Shown one piece after another: positions 43,931 to 51,973 of a stretch of DNA of 64,000 bases. The DNA lies in assembly GCA_020851565.1 (NCBI GenBank), contig JADZCN010000046.1, forward strand, positions 23,924 to 87,923, in the 5' to 3' direction. The position numbers and the translations under genes were made by a program. This stretch comes from Acidobacteriota bacterium. GTDB lineage: Bacteria; Acidobacteriota; Vicinamibacteria; Vicinamibacterales; UBA2999. Numbering within the stretch: the first letter of the stretch is position 1; each line of letters begins with the position of its first letter. Under the pieces are notes generated by a model. It saw nothing but the letters and a program-made list of their open reading frames with translations, was not told the DNA's origin and made no database searches.

Positions 43931-44503
43931 ATGCGAAGAATCGTCCTCACGTTCGGTTTGATCGCCGGCGCCATCCTGTCGGCGATGCTGCTCGTCACCT
44001 TCCTCTTCGAGGACCAGATTGGCTTCGATCGCGGCGCCGTCATCGGCTACACGACGATGGTGCTGGCGTTCCTGATGGTGTACTTCGGCGTCCGGTCCTA
44101 CCGCGACACGGTGGCCGGCGGCCGCGTCACCTTTGGCCGCGCCCTCCTGGTGGGCCTGCTGATCTCGGCGGTCGCCACCGTCTGCTACGTGGCCACGTGG
44201 CAGGTGGTCTACCGCCGCCTGGCGCCGGACTTTGCCGAGAAATACGCGGCCTACACCCTCGCGAAGGCCGAGGCGGCCGGGGCGAGCGAAGCCGAGATTG
44301 CCGCGCGAAGACGGGAGATGGCGGAGTTCGCCGAGATGTACAAGAACCCGCTGGTGAACATCGCGCTCACGGCGCTCGAGCCGCTGCCGGTGGCTTTGTT
44401 GTTCACTCTGTTGACGGCTGGCGTCCTGAGCCGGACGAAGCACGAGTCCTCGTTGCGGCCTGACAGCGCGGATCCCGATGCCCTAAGTGGAGGGGCCAGA
44501 TGA
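43931..44503 (+). CDS. DUF4199 family membrane protein
   Basis: 190 residues with four membrane segments: VLTFGLIAGAILSAMLLVTF, VIGYTTMVLAFLMVYFGVRS, ALLVGLLISAVATVCYVATW and a C-terminal pair around LTALEPLPVALLFTLLTAGV. A charged loop (EAEIAARRREMAEFAEMYKN) lies before the last segments. Function is unknown. GAGGT lies 6 nt before the ATG. The CGGGTGA sites upstream point to control by the preceding LuxR gene. Confidence 0.85.
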   Translation: MRRIVLTFGLIAGAILSAMLLVTFLFEDQIGFDRGAVIGYTTMVLAFLMVYFGVRSYRDTVAGGRVTFGRALLVGLLISAVATVCYVATWQVVYRRLAPDFAEKYAAYTLAKAEAAGASEAEIAARRREMAEFAEMYKNPLVNIALTALEPLPVALLFTLLTAGVLSRTKHESSLRPDSADPDALSGGAR

Positions 44504-44540
44504 CGCCTATGAAGAGCCGTTCGGTGCGGCCGGGCAGTAC

Positions 44541-44566
44541 GGAGCGCCGGGGCTTCAGCCCCGGCG
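44541..44566. repeat. REP-like palindrome (family G) at a gene end
   Basis: GCCGGGGCTTCAGCCCCGGC with GGAGC before it. It supplies the TGA stop and the last residues (SRRG) of the minus-strand APC permease, and lies in a convergent junction. Confidence 0.9.
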
Positions 44567-45910
44567 ACTCCCGCTCTGGCGCGTGAACACGAAATAGGCG
44601 ACCACCGCCGCGGCGAGGAACGCGAACGAGAAGACAATGCCCTCGCGCGGACCCGTGAAGAAGATGTAGAGCCACAGCGCCAGGGACAGGAGTGCCGGCA
44701 GCGGGTACAGCCACATCGTGAAGGGCTGCGGGATGTCTGGTCGGTACCGGCGCAGCAGGATGACCGCCGCGCACTGCCAGATGAACCGCACCAGGATCTG
44801 CACCTGGATGAGCCAGCTCACCAGCTGCCCCAGGGTGAAGAAGCAGAACGGCAGCGAAATGAGGGTGATGACCACCAGCGACACGTGGGGGAAGTGCTTG
44901 GTGGGGTGCACTTTCGCGAACACCGCGAAGAAGTCGCCGTCGCGCGCCGCCGCGAACGGGATGCGCGAATAGCCCAGGATCGTCGCGTAGAGCGACGCCG
45001 CCGCCACGAAGAGGATGAGGCCCGTCATCACCATGCCGGCAATGCGGCCCGTCCCCGGGTCCGCGAACGTCCGGACGATGAACTCCGACGCGATGGTCCG
45101 GAGCTGGGCGGCCTCCTGCCACGGGATGAGCCCGAGCACCACGATCGTCATCGCCATGTAGAGTGCGGCGACGATGAAGATGGAGACGACGATGGAGCGC
45201 GGCACCGTGCGGCCCGGGTCCACGATCTCCTCGCCGATGTTGCACACCTGGTTGTAGCCGCCGTAGCTGTACATCGCCAGCACCGAGGCGGCCCCGACGC
45301 TCGCCGCCAGCGAGGCGTCGAAGGCATACGCCTCCGGTGGAAAGTCGAACGCCATCGACGGCGAGAAGTTGAAGAGGCCGACGATGATGACCCAGCCGAC
45401 GGTGAGGAGCACGCCGGCGAGCATCACGACGGCGAGGCGGCCGATGGACTCGATGTCGCGCCACAGCAGCGCGCCCATGCCGATGCACACCGAGGCCGCG
45501 AGCAGGTGGTGCTGGATGGGCGTCATCGATGTCCAGACGAACTGCAGGTAGTCGGAGAAGCCGACCGCGCCGCCGGCGATGGAGAGCGGGGCCACCAGGA
45601 TGGTCTGGAAGATGAAGAGGAACCCCATCAGCCGGCCGAGGCCGAAGGGCTGGAACGCCTCGCGCAGGTAGAGGTATCCGCCGCCGCTGCCCGGGAGCGC
45701 CGCCCCGAGCTGTGCGTAGACGAGGCCGTCGGCGAGCGCCAGCACCGCGCCCGCGATCCACGCGTAGAGGACGTGCGGGCCGTTCATCGCCTGGACCATG
45801 AACGGGATGGTCAGGAACGGCCCCACGCCCACCATGCTGATGATGTTGGTGGAGGTGGCCTGCAGCAGGCCCATCCGTCGGTCGAGGTGCGGCTTCTCCG
45901 TGTCACTCAC
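44555..45910 (-). CDS. APC superfamily amino-acid permease
   Basis: 451 residues and about 12 membrane segments. TM1 region TSTNIISMVGVGPFLTIPFM, then LALADGLVYAQLGAALPGSG with GGYLYLREAF, and a central YSYGGYNQVCNIGEEIVDPG. The latter is typical of APC carriers related to LAT/CAT types. The substrate is unknown. The GTG start overlaps the GH4 gene stop (GTGA), so it is the last gene of the kinase-glycosidase operon, an unexpected partner for a sugar pathway. Confidence 0.87.
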   Translation of the reverse strand: MSDTEKPHLDRRMGLLQATSTNIISMVGVGPFLTIPFMVQAMNGPHVLYAWIAGAVLALADGLVYAQLGAALPGSGGGYLYLREAFQPFGLGRLMGFLFIFQTILVAPLSIAGGAVGFSDYLQFVWTSMTPIQHHLLAASVCIGMGALLWRDIESIGRLAVVMLAGVLLTVGWVIIVGLFNFSPSMAFDFPPEAYAFDASLAASVGAASVLAMYSYGGYNQVCNIGEEIVDPGRTVPRSIVVSIFIVAALYMAMTIVVLGLIPWQEAAQLRTIASEFIVRTFADPGTGRIAGMVMTGLILFVAAASLYATILGYSRIPFAAARDGDFFAVFAKVHPTKHFPHVSLVVITLISLPFCFFTLGQLVSWLIQVQILVRFIWQCAAVILLRRYRPDIPQPFTMWLYPLPALLSLALWLYIFFTGPREGIVFSFAFLAAAVVAYFVFTRQSGSRRG

Positions 45911-47202
45911 AGCGACAGCACCTCGACGAGGCGCGCCGCCGCCGCGTGCGTGGGCACCAGCGGGTTGAGCGCAAGCGCGTTGACGAGCGCGGCACGCGTG
46001 CCCTGGCGAACGGCCTCGATGGTGGCGCGCTCGAACGCCTTCACACGTACGACCAGGTCGCGCACCTGCGGAGGCAGGGCGCCCACGTGCAGCGCCTGCG
46101 GCCCGTTGCCGTTCACCACTGCCGGCGCCTCGATCACATCGTCATCGGCCAGCTCCGGGATGTTGCCCCGGTTCAGCACGTTCAGAGGGATGATGGCGTT
46201 CGTATGCCGCACCATCGCCTGGATGGTGTTGAGCGCAATCTTGTCGTAGCCCGTGAGGTGGGCCCAGGGCGCGGGCGTGGCGTGCCCGCCCTGCCCACCC
46301 GACTCGAGCTGCATGTACCCGGCGCTCCGCTCCGCGAGGTACCGCTCGTAACGCGCCACCGGGTCGGGGATGCCCTTCGCCAGGTCGTCGAAGAGCGCTC
46401 GCGTGAGCTTCGCGATCACCGCGCCGCGCGTCTCGCCCGCCGAACGCAGGTTGGCCACGGCGCGCTCGGGCGAGTCGTAGTAGAAGACGTACTCCGTCGG
46501 CAGCAGGCGGATCTCGCGCAGCCTCGCCGGCGAGAAGAGCGGCGTGCGATACACGCCGGCCAGCATGGCCTCGTCCTCCCACAGCCGTTCCAGCTGCGGC
46601 GTCCCGCGCCAGAAGACCTCGCGTATGAACCCGAGGTGGTTGAGCCCCACATAGTCGAAGTGGCACTCGTCCGCCGGCAGACCCAGCGCGTGTGCCACTT
46701 CCTGGAACAGCTCGGTGGGCGTGTCGCAAATGCCAATCACGCGGGCGCCGGCCTCGGCCATCATGGCCTGCGTGACGAGGCCGGCGGGGTTGGTGAAGTT
46801 GATGATCCACGCTCCCGGCGCCAGGCGTGCCACCTCGTGCGCGTACTCCAGCAGGGGCGGGATGGTCCGCGCCGCCATGGCGAAGCCGGCGGGGCCCACG
46901 GTCTCCTGGCCGACAAAGCCCAGCGAGAGGGCGGCCTGCTCGTCCCGCACGCGCGCCTCGATGCCGCCCACGCGGATGCTGGTGATGACGAAGGCGGCGC
47001 CGTCGATGGCCGGCACCGCGCTGGCATGCGTCGTCACACGCGCGGCGCCCGCACGCCGGGCCGCCAGCTCCGCGATGACCTTCAGCCGCGGCTGGTCCAG
47101 GTCGTAGAGGGCGAACTCGTCGATCCCGAGGGCCGCGCCGGCCAGCCCGTTCACCAGCAGCGGCACGCGCACGCCCGCGCCCCCGATCAGGGCAACCTTC
47201 AT
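45907..47202 (-). CDS. Glycoside hydrolase family 4 (6-phospho-beta-glucosidase-like)
   Basis: 431 residues. NAD-binding N-terminus KVALIGGAGVRVPLLVNGLA. GH4 motifs: INFTNPAGLVTQAMM, VIGICDTPTELFQ (metal-ligand Cys) and DYVGLNHLGFIREVF (metal-ligand His). GH4 enzymes use NAD and manganese and usually cleave 6-phospho-glycosides made by a PTS. No PTS gene is present; a PfkB sugar kinase gene directly upstream (overlap ATGA) might supply the phosphorylated substrate. Confidence 0.88.
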   Translation of the reverse strand: MKVALIGGAGVRVPLLVNGLAGAALGIDEFALYDLDQPRLKVIAELAARRAGAARVTTHASAVPAIDGAAFVITSIRVGGIEARVRDEQAALSLGFVGQETVGPAGFAMAARTIPPLLEYAHEVARLAPGAWIINFTNPAGLVTQAMMAEAGARVIGICDTPTELFQEVAHALGLPADECHFDYVGLNHLGFIREVFWRGTPQLERLWEDEAMLAGVYRTPLFSPARLREIRLLPTEYVFYYDSPERAVANLRSAGETRGAVIAKLTRALFDDLAKGIPDPVARYERYLAERSAGYMQLESGGQGGHATPAPWAHLTGYDKIALNTIQAMVRHTNAIIPLNVLNRGNIPELADDDVIEAPAVVNGNGPQALHVGALPPQVRDLVVRVKAFERATIEAVRQGTRAALVNALALNPLVPTHAAAARLVEVLSL

Positions 47203-48137
47203 GAGCGTCTCCGCCTTCCTGTGCCGCGCGCGGACCGTCCCCCGACGCCGGGCGCCCGGAGCGGCCGCGCTCGCGGCAGCGCGTCGAGCCCGCCGGCCGC
47301 TCGGGTGGAGAGGCTCCCCATCCGCACGCCCGCGCGCAGGCAGGCCGCCACACCCTGGCCCCGCACCAGCGCGGCCAGGAAGCCGCCGTTGAACGCATCG
47401 CCCGCGCCGGTGGTGTCCACGACCCGCACCCTGGGCGCCGGCACGCGCACGATGGCGCCATTCACGAGTGCGAGGGCGCCGCGCGCGCCCTGCTTCACCA
47501 CCACGCGCCGAGCCAGCGTTTGCCACCGCCGCAGGGCCCTGGCCATCGTCGTCGTGCCCGTGTAGAGCCGCGCCTCGCGCTCGTTGACGAAGACCCAGTC
47601 CAGTGCGCCCAGCAGTGTTTCGAAGCCGCGACGGTGGGGCAGGTCCTCATGCCAGCCGAAGTCCCACGAGGTGGTGATGCCGCGCGCGCGCAGGCGCTCG
47701 GTCACCTCGGCCCAGCTGGCCATGTCGCGCGGGCCCAGCGCGACATGGACGTGCGCCCCGCGCGGAAGGCCCCGCGCGAACCACGCGAGCAACCGCGCCT
47801 CGAGCTGCTCGTTCACCCCGTCGAACGTAACGAAGGCACGTTCGCCGTGCGTGGAGAGCGCCACCGATACCGCGTGTGGCTCGCCCCGCCGGCGCAGGTT
47901 TCGCACGCGCACGCCCTCGGCTCTCATCCGGCGGGCTGACTCGTCCGACAGCGCGCTGACGACCTCCACGCGCGCGCCCGTCCGGGCGGAGGCCACGGCC
48001 GTGATCAGCGTGCCGCCCCCCATCGTGCGCGTGAACTGGGGCGCCCGCAGCTCCTCGCCCGGGCGAGGCAGGCGCCGAAGGCCGTGGAAGATCAGGTCCT
48101 CGAACGCCTCGCCAACCGAGATGATGTGGGGGGACAG
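47199..48137 (-). CDS. PfkB family carbohydrate kinase with probable CTG start
   Basis: 312 residues if begun at CTG 48137. The residues upstream of the first ATG (48023) are clearly family sequence (HIISVGEAFEDLIFHGLRRL, PRPGEELRAPQFTRTMGGGT), and an in-frame stop limits the frame at about 48164. No ATG, GTG or TTG lies between. CTG 48137 has GAGGA 8 nt upstream. The C-terminal signature VRVVDTTGAGDAFNGGFLAA holds the catalytic aspartate. It phosphorylates a sugar or nucleoside. Overlaps the GH4 gene by ATGA. Confidence 0.8.
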   Translation of the reverse strand: MSPHIISVGEAFEDLIFHGLRRLPRPGEELRAPQFTRTMGGGTLITAVASARTGARVEVVSALSDESARRMRAEGVRVRNLRRRGEPHAVSVALSTHGERAFVTFDGVNEQLEARLLAWFARGLPRGAHVHVALGPRDMASWAEVTERLRARGITTSWDFGWHEDLPHRRGFETLLGALDWVFVNEREARLYTGTTTMARALRRWQTLARRVVVKQGARGALALVNGAIVRVPAPRVRVVDTTGAGDAFNGGFLAALVRGQGVAACLRAGVRMGSLSTRAAGGLDALPRARPLRAPGVGGRSARGTGRRRRS

Positions 48138-48145
48138 GGACGGAG

Positions 48146-48150
48146 TCCTC
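48146..48150 (-). promoter_or_regulatory. Ribosome site GAGGA supporting a CTG start
   Basis: GAGGA is 8 nt before CTG 48137 and has no ATG, GTG or TTG at normal distance. Confidence 0.5.
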
Positions 48151-48158
48151 GCGGCGTG

Positions 48159-48662
48159 CTACTGGACCGTGACCGGATAGCTGACCGACCGCAGGGCGGC
48201 AGGGTCCGCACCCTTCTTGTAGTCGAACGTGAGCGTGGTGCTCCCGGGCTTGACGGCCTTCAGCGCGAAGACCTCGACGCCGCCCTTCGGCTCCTGCTCC
48301 CAGGCGGGCTCGCCCTCGAGCGCCACGACGCCGCCGTCGGAGCCGGCGCGCATGGACCAGCGCGCGCCCGCGGCGCGGTCGCCCGCCAGCCGCGCGGTCA
48401 TCCGCTGTCCCACGCGCAGCGCGACGGGCCATCCCGAGGCAAGGTCGGTGACCATGGCCGCGGGCTGGTCGCCCGGCAGCTGCGACGCGGGCGGCACCGC
48501 GAGCGGGGCGCCGCTCCCGGGCGGAGGCAGGGTTGCGGGATCGACCGGCTTGAACGCCGGCGCCTGCTGCCCGGCGGGCTGCTCCTGCGCCCCGCCGCAC
48601 GCGGCGGCCAGGAGCGTGATCCCGAGAAGGCCGCTCGCGGACACCAGCAGTCGGTGTGTCAT
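48159..48662 (-). CDS. Lipoprotein resembling chagasin-type (I42) protease inhibitors
   Basis: 167 residues. Signal LLVSASGLLGITLLAAACGG with lipobox (AAAC). After a Pro-rich linker comes a beta domain: VALRVGQRMTARLAGDRAAG, ARWSMRAGSDGGVVAL and GGVEVFALKAVKPGSTTLTF. This matches the I42 (chagasin) layout, although the usual NPTTGY loop is degenerate (GDRAAGARW). It may inhibit cysteine proteases. It lies 21 nt before the PfkB gene, so it is probably the first gene of that operon. Confidence 0.6.
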   Translation of the reverse strand: MTHRLLVSASGLLGITLLAAACGGAQEQPAGQQAPAFKPVDPATLPPPGSGAPLAVPPASQLPGDQPAAMVTDLASGWPVALRVGQRMTARLAGDRAAGARWSMRAGSDGGVVALEGEPAWEQEPKGGVEVFALKAVKPGSTTLTFDYKKGADPAALRSVSYPVTVQ

Positions 48663-48668
48663 GCCGGT

Positions 48669-48674
48669 ATCTTA
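48669..48674 (-). promoter_or_regulatory. -10-like TAAGAT, leaderless spacing
   Basis: TAAGAT ends 6 nt before ATG 48662. Confidence 0.5.
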
Positions 48675-48720
48675 TCCGCGCGCGGCATCGCGCTCCATCG
48701 GCCCGCGGCCGGTCGCGAGG

Positions 48721-49368
48721 CTACTGAATCACGACGTACCGCGCCAGCCGCTTCACTTCCTTGTCGTCCACGTACTTCCCGATCTCCTTGTAGAACTGCT
48801 CCATCGTCTTCCAGGGACGGTATTCCTTGAACTCGCGCACCATGCGCTTGCCCGCGCCGGGGATGCTCAGGATGTCCTCGTCCGTGGCCGTGTTCAGGTT
48901 GACGGGGATGAAGCAGTACTGCGCGAGGCGCGCCGTCTCCTGCGCGTTCACGTACTTGCCGATTTCCTTGTCGAACTGGCCCCATGTCCTCCATGGGCGA
49001 TACTCGGCGAACTCGCGCGCCATGCGGTTGCCGGCGCCCGGCACCAGCAGGATCTCCTCGCGCGTGGCGGTGTTCAGGTTGATGTGGATGAAGGCCTTGG
49101 CGTAGAAGGCCGTGGCCTGCTCCTGCGTGAGCTTCTGCCCGAGCAGGAACGCGTTGAGGTCGGTGATGCTGGCGAACGGCCGCGCGGCCATGAGCGCCTT
49201 CACGATGGCCGGCGACATGTTCGGCGCGGCCAGGAGCTCGGCTTCGGTCGCGGTGTTGGCGTCCACCACCCCGAGCGACTTGCCCACCTGCGCGGAGGCG
49301 GCGACGGCCATCGCGCACACGAGCGCGACAGCGGAGAGCGACGAGACGAACAGGCGGCGGGTGGTCAT
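48721..49368 (-). CDS. Exported protein with three ComEA-type helix-hairpin-helix repeats
   Basis: 215 residues. Signal peptide SSLSAVALVCAMAVAASAQ. Three HhH units begin VDANTATEAELLAAPNMSPA, INLNTATREEILLVPGAGNR and VNLNTATDEDILSIPGAGKR, each followed by EYRPW or a similar element. ComEA-type HhH units bind double-stranded DNA at the cell surface; three tandem copies without other domains are unusual. No other competence gene is nearby. The first unit has lost the PGxG turn (PNMS). Confidence 0.82.
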   Translation of the reverse strand: MTTRRLFVSSLSAVALVCAMAVAASAQVGKSLGVVDANTATEAELLAAPNMSPAIVKALMAARPFASITDLNAFLLGQKLTQEQATAFYAKAFIHINLNTATREEILLVPGAGNRMAREFAEYRPWRTWGQFDKEIGKYVNAQETARLAQYCFIPVNLNTATDEDILSIPGAGKRMVREFKEYRPWKTMEQFYKEIGKYVDDKEVKRLARYVVIQ

Positions 49369-49369
49369 A

Positions 49370-49822
49370 TCAACTCCGTGTGGAAGGGTCCTGTGACTCG
49401 AGACGAGGGTGCCGGAACGTCCAGGCGAGGCCGAGCAGGCCGAGCTGCACCATCACGCCGGGCGCCAGCGCGGGCGGGGACTTGGCCTGCAGGGCCTCCG
49501 CGAGCAGCGCCCAGCCGGCCAGCGAGGGATCCACCTCGAGCTGGAACTCCCGGTTGGCCTGGAAGTGCAGCCAGCTTCCGACGAGGCCGGCGACGATGAA
49601 GAGGGCCATGGTGGCGCGGAAGGCCAGGAAGGCCGGCCGCGTGCCGGTGGCCGCCGCCCAGGCCAGCAGGGCCAGCGCGACGCCGAAGAGCACGAGCGGG
49701 ATGAACTGCGGCAGGTCCTCGTCGTGCCCCAGCAGGAGCAGCTCGGCGAACGAGCCAACCACGCCGAGGACGAAAACGGCGAGAATACTGCGCCGCAACA
49801 CCACGACGGCTGGTTGCGTCAT
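49370..49822 (-). CDS. Four-TM membrane protein of unknown function
   Basis: 150 residues with hydrophobic segments RSILAVFVLGVVGSFAELLL, FIPLVLFGVALALLAWAAAT, FRATMALFIVAGLVGSWLHF and LAPGVMVQLGLLGLAWTF. I do not recognise a family. The stop is 1 nt before the HhH gene start, so the two are co-transcribed. Divergent from the polysaccharide deacetylase gene. Confidence 0.75.
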   Translation of the reverse strand: MTQPAVVVLRRSILAVFVLGVVGSFAELLLLGHDEDLPQFIPLVLFGVALALLAWAAATGTRPAFLAFRATMALFIVAGLVGSWLHFQANREFQLEVDPSLAGWALLAEALQAKSPPALAPGVMVQLGLLGLAWTFRHPRLESQDPSTRS

Positions 49823-49840
49823 GATCGGCGCGAGTCTACC

Positions 49841-49846
49841 GGAGGA
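49841..49846 (+). promoter_or_regulatory. Ribosome binding site GGAGGA deciding a GTG start
   Basis: GGAGGA is 4 nt before GTG 49851 and 13 nt before ATG 49860, favouring the GTG for the polysaccharide deacetylase. Confidence 0.6.
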
Positions 49847-49850
49847 AGAT

Positions 49851-50879
49851 GTGAGCGAGATGAGACATTACCTGGGAATCGCCTTCGTCCTTGTCGGCCT
49901 CCAGGCGTGCACGCAGCCCGCCTCACCACCCTCGTCCGCACCGTCCGGCCAGGCGGCCCCCGCGGCCGCCGCCGGCGCTGCGGCCGGACGCGACCCCCTG
50001 CCCGGCACGAAGCTGAGCATCGACCAGCTTCGCCAGCAGATGTTCCACGTGAGCGCGGGGCGCCGCATGAAGCCGGCCAGCTGGCCCAACGGCGCCCGCG
50101 TCGCCGTGGGGCTGTCGTTCGACGTGGACAACGCCACCGCTACCCTCTCGACGGGGAACCTGGACTACGAGGTGATCTCGCGCGGCGAGTACGGCGCCGT
50201 GGACGGCCTCCCCCGCATCCTGCGCCTGCTCTCCAGGCAGCAGGTGCCGGCATCCTTCTTCATTCCTGCCGTGAGCGCGCTGCTCCACCCGCAGATGGTG
50301 AAGGACATCCAGGCGGCCAACGCCTCCCACGAGATTGGCGTGCACGGGTGGATCCACGAGCGGCTGCCCCTCCTGAACGACGAAAAGGAGGAGCAGCGCC
50401 TGCTGAACCAGTCCATCGAGACGCTGACCATGGCGGCGGGCAAGCGGCCCGTCGGCTACCGGGCGCCTTCGTGGAAGTTCAGCGGGTGGACGATGGGCCA
50501 GGTGAAGGCGGCGGGCTTCCTGTACGACAGCAGCCTGATGGCCAGCGACGATGCGTACGAGTTGCTGCTGGACGGCCAGCCGACGGGCATCGTGGAGCTG
50601 CCGATCGAGCGCATCCTGGACGACTTCCCCTACTTCGGCGGCAATGCCGACGGCTCGAACCCGTCACTGGGCGATGTCTACGAGGTCTTCCAGTCGGAGT
50701 TCGACGTGGCGTACGAAGAAGGTGGGCTGTACCTGCTCACGATGCACCCCCACCTCACCGGCCACCGGTCGCGCGCGGCGATGCTGGAACGGCTGATTGC
50801 CTACATGAAAGGCCGGCCCGGCGTGTGGTTCGCGACGCACGAGCAGATTGCGCGGCACGTCAAGGAGGCGGGCAAGTAA
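49851..50879 (+). CDS. Polysaccharide deacetylase family lipoprotein
   Basis: 342 residues. Signal HYLGIAFVLVGLQAC with possible lipidation cysteine. NodB homology: VAVGLSFDVDNATATLSTGN (catalytic Asp-Asp region, here DVDN), SHEIGVHGWIHERL (zinc histidines HxxxH), GYRAPSWKFSGWT and LTMHPHLTGHRSR. The motif set is that of carbohydrate esterase 4 members related to peptidoglycan or imidase-like enzymes. It acts on the outer side of the inner membrane. Followed by a long GGTGCG inverted array. Confidence 0.87.
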   Translation: MSEMRHYLGIAFVLVGLQACTQPASPPSSAPSGQAAPAAAAGAAAGRDPLPGTKLSIDQLRQQMFHVSAGRRMKPASWPNGARVAVGLSFDVDNATATLSTGNLDYEVISRGEYGAVDGLPRILRLLSRQQVPASFFIPAVSALLHPQMVKDIQAANASHEIGVHGWIHERLPLLNDEKEEQRLLNQSIETLTMAAGKRPVGYRAPSWKFSGWTMGQVKAAGFLYDSSLMASDDAYELLLDGQPTGIVELPIERILDDFPYFGGNADGSNPSLGDVYEVFQSEFDVAYEEGGLYLLTMHPHLTGHRSRAAMLERLIAYMKGRPGVWFATHEQIARHVKEAGK

Positions 50880-51184
50880 GGTGCGGCAGGTGCGAACGGG
50901 TGCGGGCGGGTGCGGCGGGTGCGAACGGGTGCGGCGGGTGCGTACGGGTGCGGGCAGGTGCGAACGGGTGCGGGGCCTGTCCCGAGGGTTCGGACCCTGC
51001 ACCTATCCGCACTCGCACCTGTTCGTACCCACCCGCACCTGATCGCACCCGCCAGCACCTGACCGCCCCTGTCCGCACCCGTTCGCACCCGTCCGCACCC
51101 GTTCGCACCCCTCAGCACCCGATCGCACCCGCCAGCACCTGACCGCACCTGTCAGCACCCGTTCGCACCTGCCGCACCCGTCTT
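50880..51184. repeat. Inverted GGTGCG/CGCACC arrays (family B) between convergent genes
   Basis: 305 bp without a gene. GGTGCGGGCGGGTGCG units run from the deacetylase stop to about 50975. After a centre of about 30 nt (GGCCTGTCCCGAGGGTTC) about 17 CGCACC units run to about 51180, so GGTGCG follows the stop of the minus cytochrome gene. The arms could form a very long imperfect hairpin on both strands. Confidence 0.92.
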
Positions 51185-51622
51185 CTAATCCGCCGCCCTG
51201 ACCCCCTTGACGTGCCGGTGGCACTGCACGCACCGCACGGTCATGGCCGCATAGTCCAGCGTGGCGCCGGTCAGGTCCCCGGCGCGGGCGGCGGCGGCGA
51301 GGTTGTCGGTCTCGCGCAGGAAGTCCTCGCTGTGGCGGCGGTACTCGGGGGTCTTGAGGACGCCCCAGGCCGCGGTCTTCGTGAGCGCCCCCAGCTCGGT
51401 CGCGTGGCGTTCGAGGGCGGCGTAGTCCTCGAGCGCCAGGGCCTGGAGGACGGCCTGGGCGTGATCCAGCTTGATCTGCATCACCTTCGGCAGCTGCGAA
51501 GGCTGCGGCGCACTGTTCCCGGCGGTCCCGGTCCGGTCGGCAGCCACCGCGCTCACCAGGGTGGTAGTGGCGATCACGGTGGCCATCAGCCACCCGTTGA
51601 CGAGAGCACTTCGCGAGGCCAT
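51185..51622 (-). CDS. Exported cytochrome c-prime/c556-like protein
   Basis: 145 residues. Signal peptide GWLMATVIATTTLVSAVAA, a helical body (MQIKLDHAQAVLQALALEDY, AALERHATELGAL) and a single C-terminal CVQCHRH haem c motif. A C-terminal CXXCH after four helices is the c-prime/c556 pattern. The role may be electron transfer or gas binding in the periplasm. A strong GAAGGAGG lies about 7 nt before ATG 51622. Confidence 0.85.
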   Translation of the reverse strand: MASRSALVNGWLMATVIATTTLVSAVAADRTGTAGNSAPQPSQLPKVMQIKLDHAQAVLQALALEDYAALERHATELGALTKTAAWGVLKTPEYRRHSEDFLRETDNLAAAARAGDLTGATLDYAAMTVRCVQCHRHVKGVRAAD

Positions 51623-51973
51623 TCGGAACCTCCTTCGGACAGTATGACGCGGATTGGGACGTGGATGACGCGGAGGGAGACTGGATCCGCAGATTACGCA
51701 GATTGCGCGGATTGGGCAGGTCGGGCGGATTGGGCAGGTCGGAACTGGTCCAAGGACCGGGAGGCGCGGCGCAGCCGCGCCGAAGGACATGTGAGCCTCC
51801 TTCGATCCGGGCCGCCTTGCGGCCGGCCCCAGTTGCCCCGGGCAGAATCCGCGCAAGCCGCGAATCTGCGGATCTCACCCTCGGGGTCCCTCCCACCACA
51901 CATCCCCATGCAGGCGGAGATGTCAGTGGTTGTCTCGCCCGGACCGGCGCGATCTTTAGTACTATTCGCCATC
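51623..51973. other. Divergent spacer with family E repeats and palindromes
   Basis: 351 bp. CGCAGATTACGCAGATTGCG and related units near 51695-51740 read AATCTGCG before the minus cytochrome gene. GGCGCGGC-GCA-GCCGCGCC is a perfect palindrome at 51763-51781, followed by CGAAGG/CCTTCG and GGCCGC/GCGGCC stems to about 51830. The MoxR promoter ends the spacer. No credible gene is seen. Confidence 0.65.
51960..51965 (+). promoter_or_regulatory. -10-like TACTAT, leaderless spacing
   Basis: TACTAT ends 8 nt before GTG 51974 of the MoxR gene, in a locally AT-rich patch. Confidence 0.55.

Noticed and set aside
50880..51184. Bidirectional intrinsic terminator
   Set aside because: The arms are long and imperfect with no T tracts; it is listed as a repeat, although a role in transcript ending remains possible.
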